Assembly: GCA_963773845.1 (NCBI GenBank) | Contig: CAVZCU010000013.1 | Span: 496,001-560,000, forward strand | DNA: 64,000 nucleotides | Direction: 5' to 3' | From: SIAJ01 sp963773845 | GTDB lineage: Bacteria > Planctomycetota > Planctomycetia > Gemmatales > Gemmataceae | Shown here: positions 30,791-41,061 of the stretch, piece by piece | How positions within the stretch are numbered: the stretch's first letter is position 1 | How the letters are laid out: the number at the start of each line of letters is the position of its first letter | Translations under genes and position numbers: made by a program | Notes under the pieces: model-generated | What the model saw: the letters and a program-made list of their open reading frames with translations, nothing else | What the model was told of the DNA's origin: nothing | Database searches by the model: none

Positions 30791-31089
30791 TGCTGATTCT
30801 CTTCGATGGAAAGCCTCCGCGAGGGTTCAATGCAAATGTGCGACACAATTTCTCGTGCGGCAACTGAAACTATCAGCTGACACGCGTCCGAACGTTTGGC
30901 TGGAATCTATTGCTGGACCGAAACAGACGGCTTGTATTGCCCAGGCGGATGATGCCGCCATCTTGATTCAGGTTCTCCAGATTTCCTCAATCGCCTGATT
31001 GGCAACTTGGCCCCAGCGGGGCAGATTAAAGCAAACCAATCTTCGCGCGTTGCCCGCCTGTATTCGCGAACCCAAATTGAGGACCCGCC

Positions 31090-32160
31090 GTGACTGCGTT
31101 CCGCGTCGCCCTCGTGACATGTTTGTTGGCAGCGCCTAGCGCAATGGCCTTCTGGCCCTCGCGAAGTGCGGACCGACCGGTCGATCTCGATCACTTGAAT
31201 CGCCAATTGGCCGGCCAAGTACACGACTATACCGCGAACCATGGCATGGATGCCCGAATCGATTGCCCGTCCCTCGGTCAAAAACGGGGACTTTACGTCT
31301 ATGTGCCACCCGGTTACGACCCCGCCAAGCGTTATCCGTTGATCATTTGGCTGCACGGGCTGGCTCAAAACGAGGAGGCCTTTCTTCGCATGATCCCGGC
31401 GCTCGATCGCGAAATCTCGATGGGACGCTTGCCGAAATCCGTCATCGCCGCTCCCGACGGCACCTATCGGGGCCGGGCCTCACTTCGCGAGCCGCCATCG
31501 ATGTACCTGAACTCGCGTCTCGGACGATTCGAGGATTACATCATCTATGATGTTTGGAATCACGTCGTCTCCCACTACAGCATTCGGGTCGAAAGACAGG
31601 CGCATGTCCTTGCAGGGGCCTCGATGGGTGCATTCGGCGCCTACAACCTCGGGATCAAGTACAAGAACGATTACGGCGTGGTTGCTGGTGTGCTGCCGCC
31701 GCTCAACTTGCGCTACGCCGACGCTCGGGGTCGAACCGCAACGCATTTTGACCCGAATAATTTCGGCTGGCTCAATGAATATCGGCCCAACGCGGCGATC
31801 GCGAGTTTTGGGCCATTGGGTTTGGCCACGGTTCGTGAGCGCGACATCATCGCTCCGGCGTTCGGCGAGGGGCCAGACGTGATCGCGAAGATCTCGGCTG
31901 AAAACCCGGCCGAAATGCTGTTCACCCACGATGTAAAGCCCGGCGAGCTGGAAATGTTCGCGGGCTACGGCGAACGCGACGAGTTTCACTTCGACGCCCA
32001 GGCCGAAAGCTTCGCTGCCATCGCCCGTGGTCGCGGACTCCAAGTGGAGACTGTGATGGTCCCGGGCGGCCACCACGACAAGCAGACGGCCATGCTCATG
32101 TTGCCGTCATTTGTGGAATGGGTGGGGCCGAAGCTTGTCCGCTATGCTCCGAAAGATTGA
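31090..32160 (+). CDS. Secreted alpha/beta hydrolase, esterase D-like
   Basis: GTG start after TTGAGGA. The signal peptide is about 20 residues (TAFRVALVTCLLAAPSAMAF). The mature protein looks like a feruloyl/esterase-D type: LYVYVPPGYDPAKRYPLIIW, LHGLAQNE (oxyanion region), nucleophile elbow GASMGAFGAYNLG, and a late VPGGHHDKQ carrying the probable catalytic His. Likely periplasmic, cleaving esters of carbohydrates or similar. The preceding 299 nt contain no gene I can support. Confidence 0.85.
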   Translation: MTAFRVALVTCLLAAPSAMAFWPSRSADRPVDLDHLNRQLAGQVHDYTANHGMDARIDCPSLGQKRGLYVYVPPGYDPAKRYPLIIWLHGLAQNEEAFLRMIPALDREISMGRLPKSVIAAPDGTYRGRASLREPPSMYLNSRLGRFEDYIIYDVWNHVVSHYSIRVERQAHVLAGASMGAFGAYNLGIKYKNDYGVVAGVLPPLNLRYADARGRTATHFDPNNFGWLNEYRPNAAIASFGPLGLATVRERDIIAPAFGEGPDVIAKISAENPAEMLFTHDVKPGELEMFAGYGERDEFHFDAQAESFAAIARGRGLQVETVMVPGGHHDKQTAMLMLPSFVEWVGPKLVRYAPKD

Positions 32161-32171
32161 TTCCTGAAATG

Positions 32172-32208
32172 GGACCTGGAGGATTCGTAGACCCTACAGG
32201 TCCTATGT
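32172..32208. terminator. Probable bidirectional hairpin between convergent genes
   Basis: GGACCT at about 32172 pairs with AGGTCC at about 32197, with partial pairing inside and a T run (GTTTTT) after it on the plus strand. It lies between the esterase (plus) and acetyltransferase (minus) stop codons. The words resemble the 9-mers at 3308. Confidence 0.5.
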
Positions 32209-32210
32209 TT

Positions 32211-33162
32211 TTAGTGCTTCAGATAGCTGACCCCGATATCCACCTGCACGAAGCCCAGCAAACGAAACATTCGGGCAGCCGTCTCGTCCTCTTCCGGCAC
32301 TTGCACCTCAGCGACGGCGAAATATTGCTCCTGGAGGTGACGAAGCATTTGCACGAGCAGAAACTTGCCTAGCCCTTGCCGGCGCAAATCGTTTCGCACT
32401 TGCACGTCGAGAATTCCGGCAGGCGGAGCGCCCCAGCGCCAGCCATAGTCGGTCATTTCCCAGTACATGGCCCGGGCCGCCGTTTGACCCGTCGCCTTGT
32501 CGTCGAGCCGGAACTCCGACGGTTCGAGGGAACCAATCACGCATTCACGCCACCACGACCCGAGTCGGGCCTGCGGCAACGCTTGCCATTCGTATTTGCG
32601 TTTCAGCAGTCCGAATCGAGCATCGACGATATTGAGCGGCACATCCAGACGCCGATCGAACACTAGCACGCGGCGGTCCGGCTGATAACCGTGCTCCAGC
32701 AAGAATGGCTCGATGTCTGGGTCGCTCTGGAGAAAGCCGGGGGCATTGCTGCCGCCATAGACGCCGAGGTAAAAGGGCTTGTTCGGCCGGGTCGGCCCCG
32801 CCTGGATGCTCGTCGCGCCGTGTTCACGCAAGTATGCCTCGCAGCGCCGCAATAACTCCGAACCGATGCCTTGCCGGCGGAATTCCGGACGGACGGCGAT
32901 CGCGCAAATCACTCCCCGACTCGCGGTCCAACGCGGATAGGTCCTCGTTCGGGCCAAAACCGGCATGGGCGAAGGCCGCCATCCGACCGCTCTCGTCCTC
33001 CGCGATCATGAAACCCAGTGGATCAAAGTACGGCTTGTTGAAGACGGCGTTTTCGAGCGGGGTGTGCGACCGCAGTTCGACTGCTCCGCGGTGGGTAAGT
33101 GATTCATTCCATAGAGCGGCCACGGCGGGCGGGTCGGCATTGCGGAAGTGGCGGTAACGCAT
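32211..33162 (-). CDS. Tandem GNAT acetyltransferase, one frameshift
   Basis: Two GNAT folds in one chain, as in mycothiol-synthase-like proteins. The N-terminal half starts at 33162 (MRYRHFRNADPPAVAALWNE) and is broken near 32925 after GPNEDLSALDRESG. The other frame continues VICAIAVRPEFRRQGIGSEL with the acetyl-CoA loop RRQGIG. The C-terminal half repeats the pattern (LDVQVRNDLRRQGLGKFLLV, motif RRQGLG). The acceptor is unknown. Intact across the single shift. Confidence 0.85.
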
Positions 33163-33258
33163 TGCAAACAACACCCACGCCGCCGGACGGAGAGGAGTCC
33201 GCCGGGCCAAGTACAGCGGTTGAAGCGGGGATTAGTATACCCGCTCCAACCCGCCTGT

Positions 33259-34678
33259 CTATCCAATCACTTCTTGGACAACGCGACCGGAAACATCGGT
33301 CAGCCGGAAATCCCGACCCGCATGGCGGAACGTCAGCTCTCTCGTGGTTCAGACCCAGCAGATGCAAAATCGTCGCGTGCAGGTCGTGCATGTGAGACCT
33401 TGTTCTCGACCGCGTAGTAGCCAAAATCGTCGCTGGCTCCGACGGTTGTGCCGGCCTTCACGCCGCCGCCGGCCAGCCACATGCTAAAGGCGTGCGGGTT
33501 GTGATCGCGGCCATCGCGATTGCCCTGGGCGGTCGGCGTGCGGCCGAACTCGGCGCCCCACCAGACCAGGGTATCCTTCAACAGGCCGCGACGCTTCAGA
33601 TCGATGAGCAAAGCGGCAATCGGTTTGTCGACCTCCAGTGCGTTGTGCGTATGGCCTTTCTTCAAGTTCTCGTGCTGGTCCCACTTGTAGCTGTGCGTGC
33701 ACTGGATATAGCGCACGCCCTTCTCCGCGAATCGGCGAGCGAGCAGGCATTGCCGGCCGAAGTTGTCGGTCCGGTCTTCGCCGATGCCGTAGAGGGCCAG
33801 CGTCTCCTTGGTTTCATGGGAAATGTCCATGATGTCCGGCGCTTCAGCCTGCATCCGATAAGCGAGTTCGAATGAGTTGATACGTCCTTCCAAGTGCCTG
33901 GTCCGGCCCGCTATGTTCGAGGTGCTTCTGGTTGATCGTTTGAGCAGGTCGAGTTGCATGCGCTGCAAGCCGCTCGCCGCTTCGGTGCTCGCCACGTTAT
34001 TGATCTTGGCGTCCTTGCACTGGATGCCGGCGTGGCCGATCGGCGTTCCCTGAAATGCGGCCGGCAAAAAGGCGCTCGACCAGTTCTGTACTCCGCCGTG
34101 TCCCAGTGTCGGACAAATGGTGATGAATCCCGGCAAGTTCTGATTCTCCGAGCCGAGCCCGTAAGTAACCCACGAGCCGACGCTCGGCCGCACGAACGTA
34201 TCGCTCCCGTGTGCAATTGCAATAGAGCGCCGCCGTGAGCGGAGTTGTCCGCGTGGATCGAATTGATCACGCATAGGTCGTCGGCACAGTCACGAACGTG
34301 CGGAAAGAGATCGCTGATCATCGTGCCGCACTTGCCACCCGGCCGAAACTCGAAGGGTGATGCGAGCAGGTTGCCCGTCTGCGCGAACTGCACCCGCGGC
34401 TTGTGGCCGGGAAACGGCTTGTTGTCGTGCTTCTTTAATTCCGGCTTGTAATCGAACGTATCAACCTGCGAAGGTCCGCCGTGCATGAACAGGAAGATGA
34501 TGCGTTTCGCCTTCGGAGCGAAGTGCGGCGGCCGCACGGCCAGCGGATTCTTTGGATCCAGGGGCGTATCCGCGGCCTGCAACAGGTCGGCGAGCGCCAG
34601 CAAGCCAAAGCTATTGGCCGACAGCCGCAGCAGATCGCGGCGAGTCACAACGGGCGTAAAATGGAAACAGCCGGACAT
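33259..34678 (-). CDS. DUF1501 family protein, Tat-type signal, three frameshifts
   Basis: DUF1501 proteins are sulfatase-fold proteins that in planctomycetes almost always sit beside DUF1549/DUF1553 (PSD1) genes. Start 34678; the signal contains TRRDLLRLSANSFGLLALAD. The body has FLFMHGGPSQVDTFDYKPEL, then after a shift near 34213 VGSWVTYGLGSENQNLPGF, SHETKETLALYGI, and WWGAEFGRTPTAQG. Shifts near 33390 and 33337 lead to HDLHATILHLLGLNHERLTF and the normal ending VSGRVVQEVIG. All conserved blocks are present. It is 122 nt downstream of PSD1 on the same strand. Confidence 0.9.
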
Positions 34679-34710
34679 TCAACGTCTCCTGGCAACTCGA
34701 CCACTGGACT

Positions 34711-34777
34711 GGCGAGCCGACCGCCGTAAGGCGGCGGGTAATGACAGCACCCGGCGGCTTACGCCGCTCGGCTCGCC
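34711..34777. repeat. 29-bp inverted repeat between PSD1 and DUF1501 genes
   Basis: Arms 34711-34739 and 34749-34777 (GGCGAGCCGA..CGTAAG..CGGGT) pair at 25 of 29 positions with a 9-nt loop. A third partial copy (CCGCTCGGCTCGCC) lies at 34785-34798, touching the PSD1 stop codon. It looks like a dispersed extragenic palindrome. Confidence 0.75.
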
Positions 34778-34799
34778 AAGAAACCGCTCGGCTCGCCAA

Positions 34800-37700
34800 T
34801 CAATCCACATATACAAACTCGCTCCCCGCAAACAGCACCTGGCAAAACGACTGCCAGGCCTTCAATCGGCGCTTCGCTGCGTCCTTTTCCGTGGAAGCAA
34901 GCGCCGATTCGTATCTTCCGAGATACTCGAGCGCCTGGCCGATCTCATCATCGCGCACCGGCCGGCCGTAGGCCTGCAAGTACGCCTGCCGAATGCGTTC
35001 GGAATCGTCGCCCGGTAACCGCAGCAGCGACGTCCGCGAAGCGCAATGACTGTTCCTTCACGAAGGGGCTGTTCATCAAGTACAGTGCTTGCGGTGCGAT
35101 GACCGTGCTATCGCGTTTGCCATTCGTCACGTGCGGCTCGGCGAAGTCGAACGTCTGAAAGAAATCGAAAACGGTATTGCGCACAACCGGAAGATAGACA
35201 CTACGGCGATGATTGTCGTAGCGGGCGGTGTTGGTCGAGTTTTCGTTGTTCACGTAGGTGAAGTTGCCGTTATTCAGCAGCGTGCCGCCCATCCGTTCAT
35301 CGAGATTGCCCCCGACGCTCAGAAGCGCATCGCGGATCGGCTCGGCTTCCAATCGCACGCGGTTCATTCGCCAAAGCAGCTTGTTGTCCGGATCGACTGC
35401 GGACTGGGGACTGCGGACTGCGGACCCTGCCGATTGTTGATAAGCCGATGACAACAGAATGAGCTTGTGCAGTTTCTTGATCGACCAGCCATTCTCGACG
35501 AATCGCATCGCCAGCCAATCGAGCAACTCCGGATGTGTGGGCCGCTCGCCGAGCTTGCCAAAATTGTCCGGGCTGCGAACCAGTCCCTCGCCGAAATGGT
35601 GCTGCCAGACGCGATTGACGATCACCCGCGCGGTGAGCGGGTGGGTTGGACTCGTAATCCAGTTCGCCAGCTCCAGCCGCCCGCTCGTCGGTCGCTCGCG
35701 GCCGTAGCGCGTCTGATTCGCTTCCGCGGGAAGCGGTTCGCCATTCACTGCCACGAATGGCTTTTGCTTTTCGCCCGCCAGAATGCGTGGGAAGATCGGC
35801 GGCGCTTCCTCGCCGGGCGTCAGGTAGCTGCCCCGAAGTTGCACAAAGAGGTTGCGCGGCTTGCCATCCCCCTTCACCTGCGGATAGTGCGCCCCGTCCT
35901 CGACGGCGAGCACCATGACCGGCGTCGGGGCGGTCTTCTGAATCGCAACGAGTTCGCCGTTCGCGGTGGATAGGCGGGCTGTCTCCGTCGGGTAGAACAG
36001 TTCGGGATTCGCGGGGAGTGGCGTCTTGAGCGCGAATGGTCCCGTCGGGCTCTGCGAGCAGCTTGTTTCCAGTCAGCACCTTTGCATAGCGAGACGCGAA
36101 CTCGCCAAGCGACTTTGGTGCCGTGCCATCGAGCAGACCAGCCGGTGACTTGCCGCGGAAGCGATTGAGTAATGAAGTGCACGCGGCTTCGAAACCGGGA
36201 TCCGGCAAATCCTTCACCGCCAACCAGGGACCAAAGGTCGGGTCGTCCAGTTTCACGGTCCGCAGATAATCCGCCCAGCCCTCGATGAATTCCAGGATCA
36301 ACTTGCGTTTGCGTGACACTTCGGCCCGCGTGCCGGCACTTGGCCTCACCTTACCGTCGGCCTTAGGCTCTTCGATCGGCAACACCGCCAGTTTGTCGAT
36401 ATGCGGCAACAGACCGACCGCTTCAATCAACAGCGTATTCTTGCCTGCCGCGAGCGGGATACGCCCTTCCGGCTTCCAGGCCTGGTTCTCCGGGTTCCAG
36501 CCCCCAGTCGTTCCCCCTGCAGCATGTGGTAGCACGACTTTCCCGGCCACCGAAATGCGCACCGGCCGGCTTGCGCTGGCGGCGTAGCGCAATTCCAGTT
36601 CATATTCGCCCGCCTTCGGAACGGTGATCGTGTATTCGGCCCGCGTGTTCGCAGGCTTGTAACTGAGGATGATGCCAATCCCCTCGCCGTAACCAGTGAA
36701 CGACTTGTCCGCGGTTCCCGCCGCGTACTTTTCCGCTTCGAGCACGATTGTGCCGGGGATCTTGTGACCAGCACTCATGCGTGCCACGCCGGGCCGGCCT
36801 CTCGCGTCCGCCGTGGCGAGCAGATAGGCCGCGACATTCGCGCGGGCATCGGCCAGCACTTTCGCCCGCAGCTCGTCGGTGAGCTTCTTGATCTCCGCCT
36901 GCTTGGCTTCGATCTTCTTCGCCCGTGCCTCGGCTTCCTCTGGCTTCTCGCCGGTCGGCAGCGGCCGTTCGAACGCATGAGCCACAGTGGCCAGGTTCTT
37001 CATCGTCCGCGTGCTGGTGAAAATGGAGAGCAGGCTGTAGTAGTCGCGCTGGGGAATCGGATCGAACTTGTGATCGTGGCAGCGAGCACAACCGAGCGTC
37101 AGGCCAAGGACCGCCTTGCCGAGCGTATCAACTTGCTCGTCGGCGATGTCCATCTTCATCTTCTGCTTGTCCGGCTCCGCGAGCACCTTGGGACCAAGCA
37201 CGAGGAAGCCGGTGCCGGTCAGCCGGTCGGGGTTCTTGTTTGCATCGGGCAACAAGTCGCCGGCGATCTGCTCGCGGAGGAACTGGTCGTAAGGCTTGTC
37301 TTCGTTGAAGCTCTTGATGACGTAATCGCGATACCGCCAGGCGTTGCCGAACGCGGTGTTCTCATCGAGGCCGTTCGAGTCGGCATAACGGGCGACGTCG
37401 AGCCAGTGCCGGCCCCAGCGCTCGCCGTACGCGGGGGACGCGAGCAGCCGATCGACCACTTTCTCGAACGCATTCGGCGAATTGTCTTCGATGAAGTTTC
37501 GAATCTCTTCAACCGTCGGCGGCAACCCAGTGAGGTCAAACGTCACGCGGCGGAGCAAAGTGTACTTGTCAGCGGGCTTCGCGGGCTTGAGGCTTTTCGC
37601 TTCCAACTTGGCCAGGATAAACGCATCGATCGGCGTGCGAACCCAGCCCGTGTCGCGCACGGCGGGAGGAGGCGCATCCTTCATCGGCTGGAACGCCCAG

Positions 37701-38131
37701 AAGCGCTTTTGCTCATCGGTGAATAGCTGCCCGGGCTTCCGAACAACCTTTGTGGTCTCGACGTTCGGCCAGACGGCGCCGTTCTTCACCCAGGCTTCGA
37801 GAATGGCGATGTCCGCATCGGATAGCCGGCCCTTCGGAGGCATTTGCAAATCTTCGTTCTTATAACGAACCGCCTCGATCAGTCGGCTCTTATTCGGTTT
37901 GCCGGGCACAAGCGCCGACCCGCCAGCGCCCCCCTTGAGCATCTCCGCTCGCGAAGTTAGCCGCAGCTTCCCTTTGACCTTCTTCCCCGCGGCCCCATGG
38001 CATTCGAGGCACTGATTCACCAATAGCGGCCGGACTTTTTTCTCGAAGAACTCCGTGTTCTTGGGATCTTGGGCGCGGACAGGAATCGGAATGAGGATAA
38101 GCAGCAAAACGCAGCCACGGCGGCCGAGCAT
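34800..38131 (-). CDS. PSD1 protein: cytochrome c-like, DUF1549 and DUF1553 domains, two frameshifts
   Basis: Large secreted planctomycete protein of unknown enzymatic role. Start 38131 with a signal peptide (MLGRRGCVLLLILIPIPVRA). A PSCyt1 domain with one haem motif CLECHG comes first, then DUF1549 (FDLTGLPPTVEEIRNFIEDN, RWGRHWLDVARYADSNGLDE, CARCHDHKFDPI, a second haem-like CARCH). A carbohydrate-binding-like insert follows (VLEAEKYAAGTADKSFTGYG). DUF1553 is reached after a shift near 36042 (LELANWITSPTHPLTARVIV, NRVWQHHFGEGLV). A shift near 35020 leads to the ending FAGSEFVYVD at 34800. It contains an internal heptamer array at 35395. Confidence 0.9.
35395..35422. repeat. Heptamer array inside the PSD1 coding sequence
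   Basis: Four units GACTGCG, GACTGGG, GACTGCG, GACTGCG stand in a row inside the DUF1553 region. On the coding strand they give SAVRSPQSAV between SAYQQSAG and DPDNKLLWRMN, where family members usually have only a few residues. The reading frame continues through them. Confidence 0.8.
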
Positions 38132-38230
38132 GACAATTGGACTCCGACGACTGGAAACGAACCAGGTGGGGCAGCAGACACAAGGCGGGGATGGCTTAAT
38201 TATGATACATGATCGCGGTGCGATGCTAAA

Positions 38231-38333
38231 GGCGAGCGGAGCCGCGTGAGCGGCCCGATGTTGCGAGCGGAGCCGCATGAGCGGCCCGACGTTCTCTTGT
38301 CATCATCGGGCCGCTCACGCGGCTCCGCTCGCC
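38231..38333. repeat. REP cluster downstream of the RAYT gene
   Basis: Three REP-like units occur at 38231-38260, 38263-38291 and, inverted, 38304-38333. Each has a GAGCGG..CCGC core followed by GTGAGCGG. The first and third are perfect 30-nt reverse complements. The RAYT stop codon (38315-38317) lies inside the third unit, which encodes MASGAA-stop. Confidence 0.85.
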
Positions 38334-38908
38334 ATTCTTCGATCGTACTCTTCAATTACGCCGCGCCAGTTCTCCCCAACAAATACTGCCAACGGATTTG
38401 GCTGCCTGCGGGCCACATAGATGACCGCCGCCACCACTGCTTCGCCAACTTTCTTTCGTACCGACCCCTTGGCGGTCCAGAACTCTCCGCTCGCCGGCAG
38501 TGGCCATTTCTTTTTCAGCGCTCGTGTCGCCCAGCTCTTGAACAGTTCCCGCAGGTGATGAGGATCGGGGTCGCCAGGCACGCCAACAACGAGGTGCGTG
38601 TGATTGGACATAACACTGGCGGCACGCAGTTCGTACTTCCGAATTCGCGCGGTGTCCTTGTACTGGGCGATCAACGCGTCGGCTTGCTCTTTGTTCAAGT
38701 AGAACGGATTTCCGATCATGTGGTCCCGAACATATTGCTGCAGCAACGGCATCGAGCGATCGCAGTCCGTTCCAGGGACATTGTGGCGCACCTCGGGACC
38801 GTCGTCATCTGCGTAGACATTGCTCACGAACCCGCGCTCATCACCGGCAAGCCAGGTCCCATAGGTCGTCCAAGTGATCAACCAATAGCGGTCCACGGGC
38901 AACTCCAA
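38315..38908 (-). CDS. REP-associated tyrosine transposase (RAYT, IS200-like Y1 family)
   Basis: Y1 HUH-type transposase domain: WLITWTTYGTWLAGDERGFV at the start, the metal-binding HUH-type HTHLVVGV, then KSWATRALKKKWPLPASGEF and VIYVARRQPNPLAV with the likely catalytic region. RAYTs act on extragenic palindromes in single-stranded form. The frame stays open upstream to an ATG at 38983, but those codons are REP sequence. I place the start at a TTG (38908); GTG 38896 is another option. Flanked by REPs on both sides. Confidence 0.85.
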   Translation of the reverse strand: MELPVDRYWLITWTTYGTWLAGDERGFVSNVYADDDGPEVRHNVPGTDCDRSMPLLQQYVRDHMIGNPFYLNKEQADALIAQYKDTARIRKYELRAASVMSNHTHLVVGVPGDPDPHHLRELFKSWATRALKKKWPLPASGEFWTAKGSVRKKVGEAVVAAVIYVARRQPNPLAVFVGENWRGVIEEYDRRMASGAA

Positions 38909-39084
38909 GGCGAGCGGCGCCGCGTGAGCGGCCCGATGTTGCGAGCGGAGCCGCGTGAGCGGCCCGATGATGATGTATTTCAAAAGTCTTCAACGCCAAT
39001 CGCGGTCCAAGGTCGATTCAAGGCGAGCGGCGCCGCGTCAGCGGCACGATAATGAAGTAGTGTGGAGTCGAGCCGCTCACGCGG
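38909..39084. repeat. REP cluster upstream of the RAYT gene
   Basis: Units occur at 38909-38938, 38941-38969 and 39022-39050 (diverged), plus an inverted half unit at 39069-39084 (GAGCCGCTCACGCGG). The spacing and orientation relative to the downstream cluster give the RAYT gene a frame of REPs on both sides. Confidence 0.8.
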
Positions 39085-39211
39085 GGCAAGGCCCAATGTC
39101 AACGGGAGCGGTCCTCGGATTTTCCATCCAACGACTTCGCCTCGCGGCGGCCGGAACGTCCGCTATAATACTCTACCGACCACCGACTTGCTTATTCGTC
39201 GAGTCTCCGCA

Positions 39212-40720
39212 ATGTCCGAACCCGAGTCTCCGCCGGTTGATCGGCGCGACTTTCTGCGATCATCCACAGCCGTTGGCGCTGCGTTTTCGCTCACCGCCGC
39301 AGGCTATGCACGCGTCTCTGGGGCGAATGCGCGCCTGGGTGTGGCGTTTCTCGGTTGCGGTGGACGGGCTCAGGCACACATCAATGCGATCTTGAAGTTG
39401 AAACAGCTCGGTCAGGCGGTCGCTCCGGCCGGCGTTTGCGATGTCTGGGACGGCCAGGAAGATTGCTATGAGCACGAATTCCCGCCTGGGCAATTCACAC
39501 GGCGGAACTACTTGCAAGGGCTTTACCCCTCGGCCAAAAAGTGCGGGTTCGGCGAAGGCGATGCGGCGCGGGTTTCGAAGGACTATCGGCGGCTGCTCGA
39601 TGCCAAAGCCGTCGATGTCGTATCCATCGCAACGCCCGATCACTGGCATGCGCGGATGACGCTCGACGCCCTGGCCGCCGGCAAGGATGTCTTTGTCGAA
39701 AAGCCAATGACGCGCACCGCCGGCGAAGCCCAGGCCGTTCTCGACGCGGCCAACAAGTTCAATCGTGTGGTAGTCGTCGGTGTGCAAGGCATGGCCGACC
39801 CGGTCTGGATGAAAGCGCACGAATTGATCCGATCCAATCGCATCGGGCCAATTGTCCAGGCGCAGACCGGCGTGCATCGTAACGACGTTCGCGGCCAGTG
39901 GCGCTATTACCGGCTGACACCCAAGATGACCGCGAAGACCGTGGACTGGGATCTGTTTCTCGGCCATCAGTTCGAAGTCAACGGCGAGCCGCTCGGGCCC
40001 AGTTCGAAGGAAATCGCGTTCGATCGAGCCGTTTTCGCGCAATGGCGATGTTATGCCCCTTTCTCCGGCGGCGTGTTCACCGATCTCTTGACGCACAAGG
40101 CGACGCATCTCCTGGCCGCGACCGGGCTGCGCTACCCTCGACGGGTCGCCGGCCTCGGCGGACTCTATTGGGAACATGACGGCCGCGAGGTGCCCGATGT
40201 CGGTACACTTGTCGCCGAATTCGATGAGGGGGCCCAGTTCGTCTTCACCGCGACAACGGTGAGCGCCTACCCGGTGGAAGAAGTTATCCGCGGCCGTCTC
40301 GGAGCGATCAAGTTCGTCAAAGGCGCATTGCAACTGGTTCGCGACGATCCGACCCGGGCATCGGCCATGCCCGGCCGGCTGGAAAAATCCATCGAGCCGA
40401 CCGAGACAATCGCCAGCAATCCGCCCGGCAACGAAACGCAGGCGATGTGGGAGCATTTCCTCAACTGCGTCCGGGACCGTAACCGCAGCACGCTTTGCCC
40501 GCCGGACCTGGGCGCCGCGGCCGTGACTCTTGCTTCCATGAGCGTGGCGAGCTATCGCTCGGGGCAGGTTCTATCCTGGGATAAGGAGCAACGGCGAATT
40601 GCCACCGCCGATGGCAACTGGGCGGAGCGCTGGGAAGCCCGCAGCCGGGACCGCGAACGCTTCGCCGGCATGCAGCCGCCGAAGTACATGGAACTCGCGG
40701 CAAATAACAAGCAGGGATGA
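39212..40720 (+). CDS. Gfo/Idh/MocA family oxidoreductase, Tat-exported
   Basis: NAD(P)-dependent sugar dehydrogenase-type fold with a Tat signal: DRRDFLRSSTAVGAAFSL. Rossmann motif FLGCGGRAQAHI, then VVSIATPDHWHARMTLDALA and VFVEKPMTRTAGEAQ (catalytic Lys). The C-terminal domain has VFTDLLTHKATHLLAATGLR. Such exported forms are abundant in planctomycetes and probably act on polysaccharide-derived sugars in the periplasm. About 502 residues, start 39212; no frameshift. Confidence 0.9.
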   Translation: MSEPESPPVDRRDFLRSSTAVGAAFSLTAAGYARVSGANARLGVAFLGCGGRAQAHINAILKLKQLGQAVAPAGVCDVWDGQEDCYEHEFPPGQFTRRNYLQGLYPSAKKCGFGEGDAARVSKDYRRLLDAKAVDVVSIATPDHWHARMTLDALAAGKDVFVEKPMTRTAGEAQAVLDAANKFNRVVVVGVQGMADPVWMKAHELIRSNRIGPIVQAQTGVHRNDVRGQWRYYRLTPKMTAKTVDWDLFLGHQFEVNGEPLGPSSKEIAFDRAVFAQWRCYAPFSGGVFTDLLTHKATHLLAATGLRYPRRVAGLGGLYWEHDGREVPDVGTLVAEFDEGAQFVFTATTVSAYPVEEVIRGRLGAIKFVKGALQLVRDDPTRASAMPGRLEKSIEPTETIASNPPGNETQAMWEHFLNCVRDRNRSTLCPPDLGAAAVTLASMSVASYRSGQVLSWDKEQRRIATADGNWAERWEARSRDRERFAGMQPPKYMELAANNKQG

Positions 40721-41061
40721 TTCGAAGCCAGAACGCACTTTGATCTGGCGACCGGCCGTACACATGGTCGGTCGGCTTCTGCCCGCAATTCATTAGAAAC
40801 GTGACCATATGGGCTGATCGGTTCACTTACTCCAATCCTCAAGACCGGCACAAACGGACTGCTCAAAATCTACTGCCGACTTTTCTCTCGCTCGCGGCGT
40901 GCCTATATTGGATGGACGGAACAGTTTGGATCGATACGAGTTATGGCGAATGGACTGCGCCACCCTAGGGATGCGCGTGGGGGGATATCGTTCTCCGCCA
41001 ATTCGTTAATAGCTCGATCCCGATCGGCCGACCCCGCGCACGGTCGACCGGGAGCGGATGG
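40721..41061. other. 341-nt intergenic region
   Basis: I see no gene. Near its start an imperfect stem (GACCGGCC with GGTCGGTC, about 40749-40776) could terminate the oxidoreductase transcript, though without a T run. The remainder should hold the promoter of the next gene; no clear box pair stands out. Confidence 0.4.
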
